From NCBI GenBank assembly GCA_965242495.1, contig OZ251446.1:1302001-1366000 (forward strand): 64,000 nucleotides of DNA. The letters run 5' to 3'. Made by a program: the position numbers and the translations under genes. A model generated the notes under the pieces. The model had not been told where the DNA came from. It saw only the letters and a list, made by a program, of their open reading frames with translations, and did not search any database. Source of the stretch: CBDESN01 sp965242495 (GTDB taxonomy: Bacteria > Pseudomonadota > Alphaproteobacteria > MPNO01). Shown in pieces: positions 32,637 to 41,842 of this stretch (within the stretch, counting starts at the first letter, position 1; every line of letters begins with the position of its first letter).

Positions 32637-34947
32637 ATGAACCATCGATTCCCAATGAAAAAAGGCGAAGCTCTCCGCAATGCGCGGGTAATCCTGCTTT
32701 ACTTGCCGTGGTTGGCGCTGCTCGGCTGGCTGGCCAGCCTGTCCTGGTTCCTGACGGACGACGCCTTCATCAGCTTCCGCTACGCCCGCAACCTGCTGGA
32801 GGGCAACGGGTTGACGTTCAACCCCGGCGAATACGTCGAGGGTTACTCCAACTTCCTGTGGGTCCTGGAGCTGGCGGCGATATGGGGATTGTCGGGGGTC
32901 GCGCCGGAGCACGCGGCGCCGTGGCTGTCCGTCGCTTTCACCGTCGGCGCCGTCGCCGCGACGATGTGGTGGGTCGCGCGCCTGCCGTCGCTGCGCCGTC
33001 CGGGGGGGGGGGGGGCTGGTCGCATGGATGACCCTCGGCTTCCTGTGCTCCAGCGCCACCTTCGCGGTGTGGACGTCGGGCGGCGGGCTGGAGACGCGGC
33101 AGTTCACCTTCTTCATCGTCCTGGCCGTGATGTGCCTGAGCCTCTACCGAGACAGCCGTCGGGGCCTGCTGGCGGCGTCGTTGAGCTTGGCCGCCGCCGC
33201 CTTGACGCGGCCCGAAGGCCCGCTGTTGGCGGTGCTGTGCTTCGGCTGGTTCGTCGTCCAGCGGATGGCGGACACAGGGCGCCCGAAGCCGGACTGGCGG
33301 CGGTTGATCTGGTTGGCGGCGCCTTTCGTCGTCCTGGTCGGCGCTCATTTCCTGTGGCGCTACGCCTATTACGGCGAGTGGCTGCCCAACACCTACTACG
33401 CCAAGCACGTGCGGCCCTGGTACGAGTCGGGCTTTCGCTATCTGTGGGCGGCGGCGATCGAGACGGGACTGTATCTGCTGATCCCCCTGGCCGTAGTCGC
33501 CATGCGGGATCGCTGGCGGGCGTCTCGCGACGGGACATACGCGCTGGCGCTGCTCCTGGTCGGCGCTCACATGGCCTATGTGATGCGGATCGGCGGCGAT
33601 CATTTCGAATATCGCCCGCTGGACTTCTACTGGCCGCTGCTGGCCATCCCCGCATCGGTGGGAATCGTCCATCTCGGCGCGCGGATCGCCGGCTCTCGGT
33701 TGGCGCGACGGTTCTCCCTCCTGTCGGGAGGCGGCGCGCGAACATGCGCGATCGTCCTGTTCGCGCCGGTGTTGTTCTACGGCAGCGCGATTCAAGGCGC
33801 CCTGTTGTTCGAGGGAGCTGCAATACGCGAACGCATTCTAAAGCTGCACATAGAACTCGATGACGACAACAGCAGATGGTTGCTTGCCGTTCCAGGAATG
33901 ACGATGCTCGTCGCTATCTCCAACGACCTGCGTCGTCAAATGACTCCACAAGGCGTCGCTGCGCCCTCCGCGGAGCACCGTGAGTTCGCCAACATTCAAT
34001 TGCGGAACTGGAAGCCTTATGAAAACATGGATGGAGGAGTGATTCCCGACGACGCAACGATAGCCATGGATGCAATTGGAATTCGATCCTATTATCTCCC
34101 TGGCCTGAAGGTCGTCGACACATACGGCTTGACCGACGCCACGACGGCGCGCAATCCGGTCACAAAACCCAATCACAAGCGCAGAATGGCCCACGACCGT
34201 CGACCACGGCCCGGATATCTCGAAAAGCGAGGTGTCAACTTTACTATACATCCCGCGATGTCCAGCGAATTCGGTGCCCTTTGCCGTGCACAATATGCCG
34301 TGGAGATCGGTTCGAATCTGTGGATGCCCTTCGACTCTCCCGACCGGCAATGGGTCTTCGATCGTTTCGCCGGACGAGATCTGCGGGTACGCGATCGAGA
34401 TCTGCGGGTGCGATTTTCAACGACCGATCCATCCGGCGAGCGTTTATATTCCGACGACTATTCCTGGTTCGATGAGCGGCTTCTGGCGAGTTTCGAGGAT
34501 GGATTCGACGGTTGGATTCTGGAGGGGGAAGCGGTCACGAACCATGGTCAACATGAGCATTACCGTAATCAGTGGCCGATCAGCGGCAATGTGGGTCGAG
34601 GCTTCCTGACCACTTTCCATCCCCGCATAGGAGACAGAGCCACCGGGTGGGCATTCTCGCCGACGTTCACCGCGGAGCCCGACCAATATCTCACATTTCT
34701 GCTGGCCGGCGGCAAGAATCACTGTGTCGGGCTGCGCCTGTTGGCCGACGGCGAGGAGGTCGCGGTCTGGCGCGGCAGAAACAGCGAGCGGTTCGAGCGG
34801 ATCGCCTATTCGCTGGCCGAGGTTGCCGGTCGGCGTCTGCAACTGGAGCTCTTCGACGGCAGGGTCACGAACTGGGGCCATATCATGCTTGACCACGTCA
34901 TGCTGGCGCGGCGACGATCCGAAGGGCGATCGGAATCGCACCGATGA
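32637..34947 (+). CDS. GT-C type membrane glycosyltransferase, frame broken at a 14-base G run
   Basis: The first part (MNHRFPMKKGEAL... to SLRRPGGGG) is a membrane-protein N-terminus with LTDDAFISFRYARNLLEG and FNPGEYVEGYSNFLW; the DD at residues 41-42 in the first periplasmic loop is the GT-C hallmark of lipid-phosphate-sugar transferases. The frame then leaves the gene at the G run 33002-33015. Removing one G restores a continuous 769-residue protein (PGGGGLVAWMTLGFLCSS). Further hydrophobic segments follow, with ALTRPEGPLL, PNTYYAKH and MRIGGDHFEYRPLDFYWPL, then a soluble C-terminal domain. From about 33830 the composition is less GC-rich, suggesting acquisition. As sequenced the product is a 408-residue truncated form, i.e. 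OFF. GGAGGA precedes ATG 32637 by 10 nt. Confidence 0.82.
33002..33015. repeat. 14-base G homopolymer inside the glycosyltransferase gene
   Basis: Fourteen G starting in codon 122 (CCG-GGG...). In the present state the frame downstream becomes AGRMDDPR and is non-homologous; with 13 (or 10, 16) G the frame joins LVAWMTLGF, the true continuation. Slippage of one base would switch the protein ON. Confidence 0.92.
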
Positions 34948-35125
34948 GCGCATCGACAAGCGCGTCGAATAGGTCGACAAGCGCATCGCCCACATCGACG
35001 AGCGCATCGGACAGACCAACGAACGCATCGAGTGGAGGCAGGCCGAGCTGCGCGAGCGCATGGCGAAGCTGGAAGGGTTGCTCGAGGGGCTGCGGGAGGC
35101 GATGACCGGCCGACGGGCGGCATAG
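34928..35125 (+). pseudogene. Remnant of a small coiled-coil protein, interrupted by a TAG
   Basis: One frame reads RTDERIDKRVE, TAG (34970-34972), then VDKRIAHIDERIGQTNER and ELRERMAKLEGLLEGLREA to a stop at 35123-35125. The heptad pattern and RMAKLEGLLEGLREA ending are typical of short coiled-coil proteins of unknown function. There is no start codon upstream in the frame, and the start of the remnant lies against the glycosyltransferase stop. The rest of 34948-35294 holds nothing else that I can identify. Confidence 0.55.
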
Positions 35126-35294
35126 CCCGAACCGTCCCGCCGCCGGCGGGGCGGCCTTCACCCCCTTCCACGCCGTCGCCCGGCTCCCGACCGACGCGGC
35201 TCGGCCCGGCCGGATCGCGGATCGCCGCGCGGCCGCCTTGCGCCGCATGGCCGCCGGGCGCAGTATGGCCCGCGCATACCGGTCCGTGACCCAC

Positions 35295-36458
35295 ATGCCC
35301 GACGGCGGAGACCGCATCACCCTCAAGGTCGCAAGCGGCATCGACGAGATTGATGCCGCGGCGTGGGACGCCTGCGCGGGGACGGACAACCCCTTCGTCG
35401 GCCATGCTTTCCTGAAAATCCTGGAGGACAGCGGCGCGGCCTGCGGCAAGAGCGGCTGGCTGCCCCGGCATATCCTGATCGAGGACGACGGCGGCGCGGT
35501 CGTCGGCGCCGTCCCCTGCTATCTCAAGAACCATTCCTACGGCGAATACGTCTTCGATTGGGGCTGGGCCAACGCCTTCGAGCGCGCCGGCGGCCGCTAT
35601 TATCCGAAGCTTCAAACCTCGGTTCCGTTCACGCCCGTCACCGGCCCCCGACTGCTGATCCGTCCCGACGCCGACGCCGAGGACGCGAGGCGGCTTCTCC
35701 TCGCCGGGTTGGTGGAGTTGGCGCAGCGGCACGAGGCGTCGTCCGCTCACATCACCTTCTGCACCGAGGACGAATGGAGGTCCATGGGCGAGGCGGGCCT
35801 GCTGCAGCGCGTCGGCCAGCAATTCCATTGGCGCAACCGAGGCTACGGCGATTTCGACGACTTCCTCGACGCGCTGTCGTCGCGCAAGCGGAAGACCATC
35901 CGCAAGGAGCGGCGGGCGGCGAACGCCGACGGCATGCGGATCGAGACGATCACCGGCGACGCGCTGGAAGACCGCCACATGGAGGCGTTCTACGGCTTCT
36001 ATATCAACACCGTCGGTCGCAAATGGGCGCACGCCTATCTCAACCGGGAGTTCTTCCTTCTGCTCGGCCAGCGCCTGGCCGACCGGGTGGTCCTGGTGAT
36101 GGCGTCGCAGGACGGGCGCTTCGTCGGCGGAGCGCTCAACCTCCGGGGCGGCGATACGCTGTACGGCCGGAACTGGGGCGCCGCCGGGCATTTCGACATG
36201 CTCTATTTCGAGGCCTGCTTCTATCGCGCGATCGACTTCGCGATCGAGCACGGGCTGGCGCGCGTCGAGGCCGGCGCGCAGGGACCGCACAAGATCGCCC
36301 GCGGCTACGTCCCGACGCCGACCTACAGCGCGCACTGGATCCGCGACCCGAATTTCCGCAGCGCCGTCGCCGGCTTCCTCGACCGCGAGCGTCCGATGAT
36401 GCGGGCGGAGATGGACGCTCTCGCCGGACACGCGCCCTACCGTAAGGACGCCCCGTGA
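35295..36458 (+). CDS. FemAB-like / peptidogalycan-type GNAT acyltransferase
   Basis: A 387-residue protein of the FemAB_like (DUF482) family: VASGIDEIDAAAWDACAGTDNPFVGHAFLKILEDSG at the start, YPKLQTSVPFTPVTGPRLLI, SSAHITFCTEDEW, HWRNRGYGDFDDFLDALSSRKRKTIRKERR, FYINTVGRKWAHAYLNREFF, GRNWGAAGHFDMLYFEACFYRAIDFAIEHGL and GAQGPHKIARGYVPTPTYSAHWI. The family is built of GNAT folds and is thought to transfer amino-acyl or acyl groups; the substrate is not known. ATG 35295 removes 19 non-conserved residues from a longer frame. Confidence 0.85.
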   Translation: MPDGGDRITLKVASGIDEIDAAAWDACAGTDNPFVGHAFLKILEDSGAACGKSGWLPRHILIEDDGGAVVGAVPCYLKNHSYGEYVFDWGWANAFERAGGRYYPKLQTSVPFTPVTGPRLLIRPDADAEDARRLLLAGLVELAQRHEASSAHITFCTEDEWRSMGEAGLLQRVGQQFHWRNRGYGDFDDFLDALSSRKRKTIRKERRAANADGMRIETITGDALEDRHMEAFYGFYINTVGRKWAHAYLNREFFLLLGQRLADRVVLVMASQDGRFVGGALNLRGGDTLYGRNWGAAGHFDMLYFEACFYRAIDFAIEHGLARVEAGAQGPHKIARGYVPTPTYSAHWIRDPNFRSAVAGFLDRERPMMRAEMDALAGHAPYRKDAP

Positions 36459-36497
36459 CGTCCGGCCGGCGGTAGAGGCGGCGGGGAGACCCGACCG

Positions 36498-37658
36498 ATG
36501 CATCCGCGCATCGCCGAATTCGTTTCGGAACGAGAGCTGATCGACTGGACGCGGCGCTTCGTGCGCTATCCCAGCCAGCAGACCGACCTGCTCGAGGCGG
36601 AGCCGGAGGTACTGGGTTTCATCGACGAATGCGTGGCCCCGCTGGCGGCGGAACTCGGCCTGCCCTGCCGCAAGGACCCGATGGGCAACCTGCTGATCGA
36701 GCTCGGCTCGGGGCCGGCCGAGCGCGGCGTCCTGTTTATGGCGTATGCGATGACTCACCCGGCGGCGTCGATGACCGACCCGTTCGCCGCCGAGCTCGCC
36801 GACGGGGCGGAGGGCCGGTTCGTGCGCGGGCGCGGCGTCTCCGAGCAGAAGGGCGCGCTCGCCGCGGCCCTCGCCGCGGTTGCGGCCGCGGCCAGGGCCG
36901 ACCTCTCCGGCCGGCTGATTCTCTCGGTATGCACCGCCGGAGAGACCGGGCGTCACGATGCGGTCGCGTCGGTGTTCGACGCGCTCGATGTGATTCCGCC
37001 CTTCGGCGTCGTCGTCATCGGCACCGACGGCAAAGTGGCCCTCGGCAACAAGGGGCGCATCGACGTGAACGTGACCGTCGAAGGCAAGGCCGCCCATTCC
37101 AGCATGCCCTGGACCGGCGTGGACGCGATCGCGGGCGCGCGCCGCGTCCTGGACCAGATCGCCGCGATCCATATCGACGGCGGCGACCATCCGGAGTTCG
37201 GACGGGCGACGCTCACGGTGACCTCGATTCAGAGCGGCCCGCGCGCGACCCATACGGTGCAGAACGAGGTGCGCCTGACCCTCGACCGGCGCCTGCTGCC
37301 GGGCCAGGATCCGGATTCCGCGCTCGATCGGATCCGCGCTGGGCTCGACCTGCCCGCGCCCTGGTCGCTCGCCGTCGAGCGCGGCGCGTTCCAGCATCCG
37401 TGCGAGATCGCGGCGGACGGGGCGCTGATCGCGCGCGTCCGCGCCGGTCGCCAGCGCATGGGGCTCGGCCCGCCGGAGACCTTCTACAGCCACGGCGCAC
37501 TCGATGCCGGCTACATGACGCTCCGGGGATGCGAGACGGCGATGTGGGGCCCCGGCTCGCAGCGTTTCTGGCACGCCGACGACGAACGGGTCGCGGTCGC
37601 GGACCTTGCCCGCGGGGCGACGGCCTATTACGGCCTGATCGAGGCCTGCCTCACATAA
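36498..37658 (+). CDS. M20 family metallohydrolase (atypical metal ligands)
   Basis: A 386-residue M20-fold hydrolase, with the catalytic domain split by a dimerisation domain (NKGRIDVNVTVEGKAAHSSMPWTGVDAI, about 180-300). Compared with canonical M20 sites, the HxD ligand pair is replaced (AYAMTHPA), GRGxxDxKG is GRGVSEQKG, the DEE pair is a single Glu in TAGETG, while SHGALDAGYM and the C-terminal His of FWHADDERVAV remain. It may bind metal differently or hydrolyse an unusual amide. It starts a plus-strand pair with the class II aldolase gene, 29 bases downstream. Confidence 0.8.
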   Translation: MHPRIAEFVSERELIDWTRRFVRYPSQQTDLLEAEPEVLGFIDECVAPLAAELGLPCRKDPMGNLLIELGSGPAERGVLFMAYAMTHPAASMTDPFAAELADGAEGRFVRGRGVSEQKGALAAALAAVAAAARADLSGRLILSVCTAGETGRHDAVASVFDALDVIPPFGVVVIGTDGKVALGNKGRIDVNVTVEGKAAHSSMPWTGVDAIAGARRVLDQIAAIHIDGGDHPEFGRATLTVTSIQSGPRATHTVQNEVRLTLDRRLLPGQDPDSALDRIRAGLDLPAPWSLAVERGAFQHPCEIAADGALIARVRAGRQRMGLGPPETFYSHGALDAGYMTLRGCETAMWGPGSQRFWHADDERVAVADLARGATAYYGLIEACLT

Positions 37659-37687
37659 CCGCGAACGGGAACGGGAGGAGTCGCGCG

Positions 37688-38416
37688 ATGGCGAACGCAG
37701 TCCAATTCGACCGCGAGGTCGGCGAACGTTTCCTGCGCTACGCGCGGATGGTGGCGAACCGGGGTTACATCCACAACACGCTCGGCAACATGGCGATCCG
37801 CGCCGCCCACCCGGAGTTCGAGCACGGCGTGGCCTATACCAAACATGCCGAGATCTCGCTGGAGGAGATGACGATCGACAACATCGTCGTCACCGACATC
37901 CCGACCAGCGAACTGCTGTACGGCGGCGCAGTCACCAGCATCGGCCACAACCTCAACCGAGAGATCCTCCGGCTGCGGCCCGACGTCGACGCCGTGATCC
38001 ACGTCCATGACGACGACACGATCGCCTTCTTCGGCTCCGGCGCCTTCCGCGAGGTCGGGGTGATGTCGCTCGACATGCCCTTCATCCACGGCAAGCCGCC
38101 CTACTACCTGCCGGCCGACATGGACGTCGAAGCCGATGTGGGTCCGGTCCAGGAGTTCATCGGCGGGACCAACTGCGTCGTCCTGCTCGGCCACGGGGTG
38201 ACGACGCTGGGGCGGACGATCTCGGAGGCCTATCACCGGCTGACCGCGTTCACCTCCGAGGTTCGGCGCAACATCGTCGCCGAACAGCTCGCCGCCATCA
38301 AAGGCACGCGCGTCCGCTATCGCAGCCGGGAGGAGATCGAGCACATGCACCGGTTCGCCGAGAAGATCATCTATCCCGACCGGGCCGAGAACGTCATGGC
38401 CGAGGACGCGGCCTGA
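37688..38416 (+). CDS. Class II aldolase/adducin family protein
   Basis: A 242-residue protein of the fuculose-phosphate aldolase fold: RGYIHNTLGNMAIR (glycine-rich substrate loop), DNIVVTDIPTSELLYGG, zinc ligands in AVIHVHDDDTIAFFGSG (HxH) and LLGHGVTTLGRTISEAYHRL (later His). It probably cleaves a C-C bond or decarboxylates a hydroxy acid; substrate unknown. ATG 37688 follows GGGAGGAG. Convergent with the ornithine-cyclodeaminase-like gene. Confidence 0.85.
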   Translation: MANAVQFDREVGERFLRYARMVANRGYIHNTLGNMAIRAAHPEFEHGVAYTKHAEISLEEMTIDNIVVTDIPTSELLYGGAVTSIGHNLNREILRLRPDVDAVIHVHDDDTIAFFGSGAFREVGVMSLDMPFIHGKPPYYLPADMDVEADVGPVQEFIGGTNCVVLLGHGVTTLGRTISEAYHRLTAFTSEVRRNIVAEQLAAIKGTRVRYRSREEIEHMHRFAEKIIYPDRAENVMAEDAA

Positions 38417-38443
38417 TTCCGTCGGCGCGCCGCCCGCCCCGCC

Positions 38444-39475
38444 TCACCCACCCTCGGGCAGAACGCCTTCAGGCAGGCCGCCGGCGGAAGGCAAGCGCAG
38501 TCCGCGCCCTGCCGATCTGGCCCGTTCGTAGACGTGATGGGCGATGGCGATGTCCTGCGACGCCAGACCGTCGGTCAAGATGGCGATGCGCTCGTCGTCA
38601 CGCTCCCGACCCGGTTTGGCGCCGACGACGACCTCGGCGATCTCGGCGTGAAGGGCGGCGCGTGAGAATATCCCAGACTCCACGGCCTCGCGAAACCAGG
38701 GCTGGCGCATGTTGAGCGCCCAGTCGTCGACCACGACCTTGTCCATCTTCGCCCAGCCGGCGGGATCGAGTTCGCGGCGCGCCATCGAGATGAAGGTGCA
38801 GCCGGGTTTCAGCCACGGCTCGCGGCAGACGATGTCGGGGGAGGTCGTTCCGCCGACGATCAGGTCGGCCCCGCGCGCGGCCTGTTCCGGCGTGTCCACC
38901 GGCCGAACCGGAATCCCGAGGCGCCCGGACCACTCGTCGGCGAATCGCCGCCGCGTCTCCGGCCGCCGCGAGGCGCAGCGGATCTCCTCAAAGCGGTACA
39001 GCGTCAGCAGGCAGCGGAGCGCGTTGACTCCCATCGTGCCGACGCCGACGAGCCCGAGCACCTTGGGATCGGCCGGGCCGAGCCACTTGCAGGCGACCGC
39101 GGGCGCGGCGGCGCTGCGCACCGCATAGCCCCAATGTTCTTCGACGATCGCCAGCGGGCTGCCGGTCCGGGGATCGGCGAGGACGATATAGCGGGCGCAA
39201 TCCGGCTGTCCGACCGTGTTGCGAAGGCCGTCGTCGTAGTAGTTGTACATGCGGACGCCGGTAGCCGGGATCTCCTTCAGGAATGCTCCCTTGACGTGCC
39301 AGTGATTGTGGAATCCCTCGGCCACGTCGAGCTTGAAGCTGGGCGGGGCCGACAGGACGACGCCGCCCCGCGCCTGCATCCGGAACACGTCCTCGCAGAC
39401 CCGCATCGCGTCTTCGATGCTCAAGAGTTCCAGCGTGTCGCGGCAGGACAAATAGAGCACGCCGTCCCCGGCCAT
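38444..39475 (-). CDS. Ornithine cyclodeaminase / mu-crystallin family protein
   Basis: A 343-residue NAD(P)-binding protein. Family signs: MRVCEDVFRMQARGGV, PSFKLDVAEGFHNHWHVKGAFL, GVRMYNYYDDG, ADPRTGSPLAIVEEHWGYAVRSAAAPAVACKWL, the Rossmann motif LGLVGVGTMGVNALRCLL, CASRRPETRRRFAD, ADLIVGGTTSPDIV and KVVVDDWALNMRQ. Members are cyclodeaminases or imine reductases/dehydrogenases; this one is divergent in its substrate region. ATG 39475 has GGGAGG 7 nt upstream. It belongs with the neighbouring cupin and Rieske genes. Confidence 0.82.
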   Translation of the reverse strand: MAGDGVLYLSCRDTLELLSIEDAMRVCEDVFRMQARGGVVLSAPPSFKLDVAEGFHNHWHVKGAFLKEIPATGVRMYNYYDDGLRNTVGQPDCARYIVLADPRTGSPLAIVEEHWGYAVRSAAAPAVACKWLGPADPKVLGLVGVGTMGVNALRCLLTLYRFEEIRCASRRPETRRRFADEWSGRLGIPVRPVDTPEQAARGADLIVGGTTSPDIVCREPWLKPGCTFISMARRELDPAGWAKMDKVVVDDWALNMRQPWFREAVESGIFSRAALHAEIAEVVVGAKPGRERDDERIAILTDGLASQDIAIAHHVYERARSAGRGLRLPSAGGLPEGVLPEGG

Positions 39476-39576
39476 GGCCAAGCCTCCCGATCCGGTTCCA
39501 GGGCTCCATACTGTTTACCGGCCGGAGGATCAACGCTGCGCTTCGCGGAATGCTGAGATGATACGGCGGGCGGCGA

Positions 39577-39951
39577 TCAGCACTCCTCGACGAGGAAGTC
39601 GAACTTCCGGCCCGCAGGCGCGTAGATCTCGAACAGTTCCAGCTCCTCCTGCCCCGCGTTGGCGAGCGCGTGGCGGACGCCGGCGGGGATGAACACGACG
39701 TCGTCGGCGACGATGGTATGCGTCTCCGCCTCGACGGTGAGCTCGCCCGCGCCGCGCCGCACGATATAGACGTTGTCGGCGGCGCTGTGCCGGTGCAGCG
39801 GGCCGCGCCCGCCGCCCGGCCGCAGGCGGTTGAGATGCACGTCCAGATTCTCGGTGCCGAGCGCGGCGTCGACCAGGGGCGTTCGGACGCCGCGGTCTCC
39901 GCCGTCCAGGGGCACGGTCGGGCGGTCGGCGAGGCGAAGGATCTTGAACAT
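39577..39951 (-). CDS. Cupin domain protein
   Basis: A 124-residue single-domain cupin. Motif 1 is GPLHRHSAADNVYIVRRGAGELTVEAE (G(X)5HXH region, with the Glu replaced), motif 2 is FIPAGVRHALANAGQEELELFEIYAP. It may be a small enzyme or a sensor/storage protein in the aromatic catabolism cluster. It is divergent from the Rieske dioxygenase alpha gene. Confidence 0.82.
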   Translation of the reverse strand: MFKILRLADRPTVPLDGGDRGVRTPLVDAALGTENLDVHLNRLRPGGGRGPLHRHSAADNVYIVRRGAGELTVEAETHTIVADDVVFIPAGVRHALANAGQEELELFEIYAPAGRKFDFLVEEC

Positions 39952-40034
39952 CGGACGGGCTCCCCTTGCCGCGCGTTCGGCGACAGTCTATGCGATATCG
40001 CGGGCGGAGCGGGCATCAACCGGGGAGGCGTGCG

Positions 40035-41324
40035 ATGACGCGCTATACGGCGAGGGAGATACGGGGGCTGGTGCGGACCGACCGGGTCCACCGCGACCTG
40101 TACGAAGACCCCGGCATTTTCGAACTCGAGATGGAACGGATCTTCGGCCGGGTGTGGGTCTATGTCGGGCACGTCTCGCAGGTGCCGGAGGCGGGGGACT
40201 ATCTCTGCACGCGCATCGGCAGACAGCCGGTCGTACTCTCGCGCCACGACGACGGCGAGGTCCATGTTCTCTACAACCGTTGCGCCCATCGCGGCGTCAA
40301 GGTCGTCAACGAGGAGAGCGGCCGCGTCCGGAAGTTCATGTGCATGTATCACGGCTGGACCTACGACACCAATGGCGACCTCGACTTCGCGACCCAGCCC
40401 GAGGGCTACCCGTCGCGTCTCGACCCGGTCGCGTTCGGCATGGGCCGCGTCGCCCGCGTCGAGACCTGGCGCGGCTTCGTCTTCGCCAAGCTCAGCGACG
40501 GCGGGCCGGGACTCGCCGAATATCTCGGCGCCAACCGGCAGGTGCTGGACGATCTCGCGCTGAGCGCGCCCGACGGCGAGGTCGAGCTCGCCGGCGGGGT
40601 CCACAGATACATGTATCGCGGCAACTGGAAGTTCCAGGTCGACAATCTGAGCGACATGTACCATCCGGCCTATTCCCACGAGTCGTCGAGTCGGCGCGAC
40701 AGCGGCGAGCAGTTCGCCCGTCGCAAGGGCGACAAGGGCGGCATCCGATTTTTCGAGGGCCGCGGGCGGGTCAAGTCGCTCGACCCGCTCGGCGTCTCGG
40801 CCCTGCCGAACGGCCATTCCTGGCAGGGCGGCCTGCCGGCGATCGAGAACACGTCCGACGTTCACAAGCGGTATGTCGGCCTGCTGGAGGCCCGGTACGG
40901 GGCCGGGAAGACCCGGCAGATCCTGACCAAAACCCGCCACAACGTGATCTTCTACCCCAACATGGCGATGCAGGAACTCAACCCGCATGTCCGCGTCATC
41001 CGCCCGGTCGCTTGCGACCTGACCGAGATCTTCGTCTACCCGATCCGGCTCAAGGGCGCGCCGGAGGAGATGTTCCGCGACCAGATCCGCATGATCAACG
41101 GCACCCATTCGGCCTCGTCGATGGTGCAGACCGACGACGTCGAGGCGTTCGCGCGCGCCCAGGAAGGGCTCCTGACGCGGGGCAACGAATGGCTGCTGCT
41201 CGCCCGCAGGGGGCCGGAGGAGACCGACCCCGATACCGGCCGGGTGCGTTCGACCGGCACCAGCGAGCTGGCGATGCGCAACCATTACGGCGCCTGGGTC
41301 GAGCATATGTGCCGGGCGGCTTGA
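40035..41324 (+). CDS. Aromatic ring-hydroxylating dioxygenase, alpha subunit (Rieske)
   Basis: A 429-residue large subunit. The Rieske [2Fe-2S] ligands are C83-x-H85 (NRCAHRG) and C103-x2-H106 (CMYHGW). The mononuclear iron site follows as D207, H210 and H215 in NLSDMYHPAYSH. GNWKFQVDN precedes it, as usual. Together with the beta subunit it adds O2 to, or demethylates/hydroxylates, an aromatic ring, using electrons from a reductase not found here. ATG 40035 is preceded by GGGGAGG. The beta gene begins five bases after the stop. Confidence 0.93.
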   Translation: MTRYTAREIRGLVRTDRVHRDLYEDPGIFELEMERIFGRVWVYVGHVSQVPEAGDYLCTRIGRQPVVLSRHDDGEVHVLYNRCAHRGVKVVNEESGRVRKFMCMYHGWTYDTNGDLDFATQPEGYPSRLDPVAFGMGRVARVETWRGFVFAKLSDGGPGLAEYLGANRQVLDDLALSAPDGEVELAGGVHRYMYRGNWKFQVDNLSDMYHPAYSHESSSRRDSGEQFARRKGDKGGIRFFEGRGRVKSLDPLGVSALPNGHSWQGGLPAIENTSDVHKRYVGLLEARYGAGKTRQILTKTRHNVIFYPNMAMQELNPHVRVIRPVACDLTEIFVYPIRLKGAPEEMFRDQIRMINGTHSASSMVQTDDVEAFARAQEGLLTRGNEWLLLARRGPEETDPDTGRVRSTGTSELAMRNHYGAWVEHMCRAA

Positions 41325-41329
41325 GCGCC

Positions 41330-41842
41330 GTGGGCGGATCGGCCGCCGACGGGCTGGCGAAGCTCGCGCTGGCCCGCGAGATCGAGGAGTTCCTGATTCG
41401 CGAACTGGCGCTGCTCGACGACCGCAGGTTCGAGGACTGGGCGGCGCTGTTTACCGACGATGGCTATTACTGGGCGCCGGCGAAGCCCGACCAGGACAAC
41501 CCGGAGGACCACGTCTCGCTGTTCTTCGACGACAAGGAAATCATGAACACGCGCGTCTCCAGGCTCCGCCACCCCCGCGTGCATGCGCAGATACCGCCGA
41601 GCCGCACCAGCCACATGATTTCGAACCTGGAGGTTGATCCGTCTGACCCGGCGGCCGCGGCCTATGACGTGCGAACCAGATTCCTGATGCTCGAATACCG
41701 CCCCGGCGGCGATCAGCGGAGCTTCGGCGGGCGCTACGAATACCGACTGATCCGTCGCCGCGGGGACTTCGGGATCGCGGCCAAGAAAGCGACGATCCTG
41801 AACTGCGACGCCGTGATGATGCCGCTATCGCTGCCGTTCTGA
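41330..41842 (+). CDS. Aromatic ring-hydroxylating dioxygenase, beta subunit
   Basis: A 170-residue NTF2/SnoaL-like subunit: REIEEFLIRELALLDDRRFEDWAALFTDDGYYWAPA, VSLFFDDKEIMNTRVSRLRHPRVHAQIPPSRTSHMISNLEV, FGGRYEYRLIRRRGDFGIAAKKATILNCDAV. The start is GTG 41330, or TTG 41321 overlapping the alpha stop. Its last 18 bases overlap the convergent amidohydrolase gene. Confidence 0.9.
   Translation: MGGSAADGLAKLALAREIEEFLIRELALLDDRRFEDWAALFTDDGYYWAPAKPDQDNPEDHVSLFFDDKEIMNTRVSRLRHPRVHAQIPPSRTSHMISNLEVDPSDPAAAAYDVRTRFLMLEYRPGGDQRSFGGRYEYRLIRRRGDFGIAAKKATILNCDAVMMPLSLPF

Noticed and set aside
34970..34972. TAG in the coiled-coil frame considered as pyrrolysine or readthrough.
   Set aside because: No start codon upstream and no PYLIS-like structure; a nonsense mutation in a relic is simpler.
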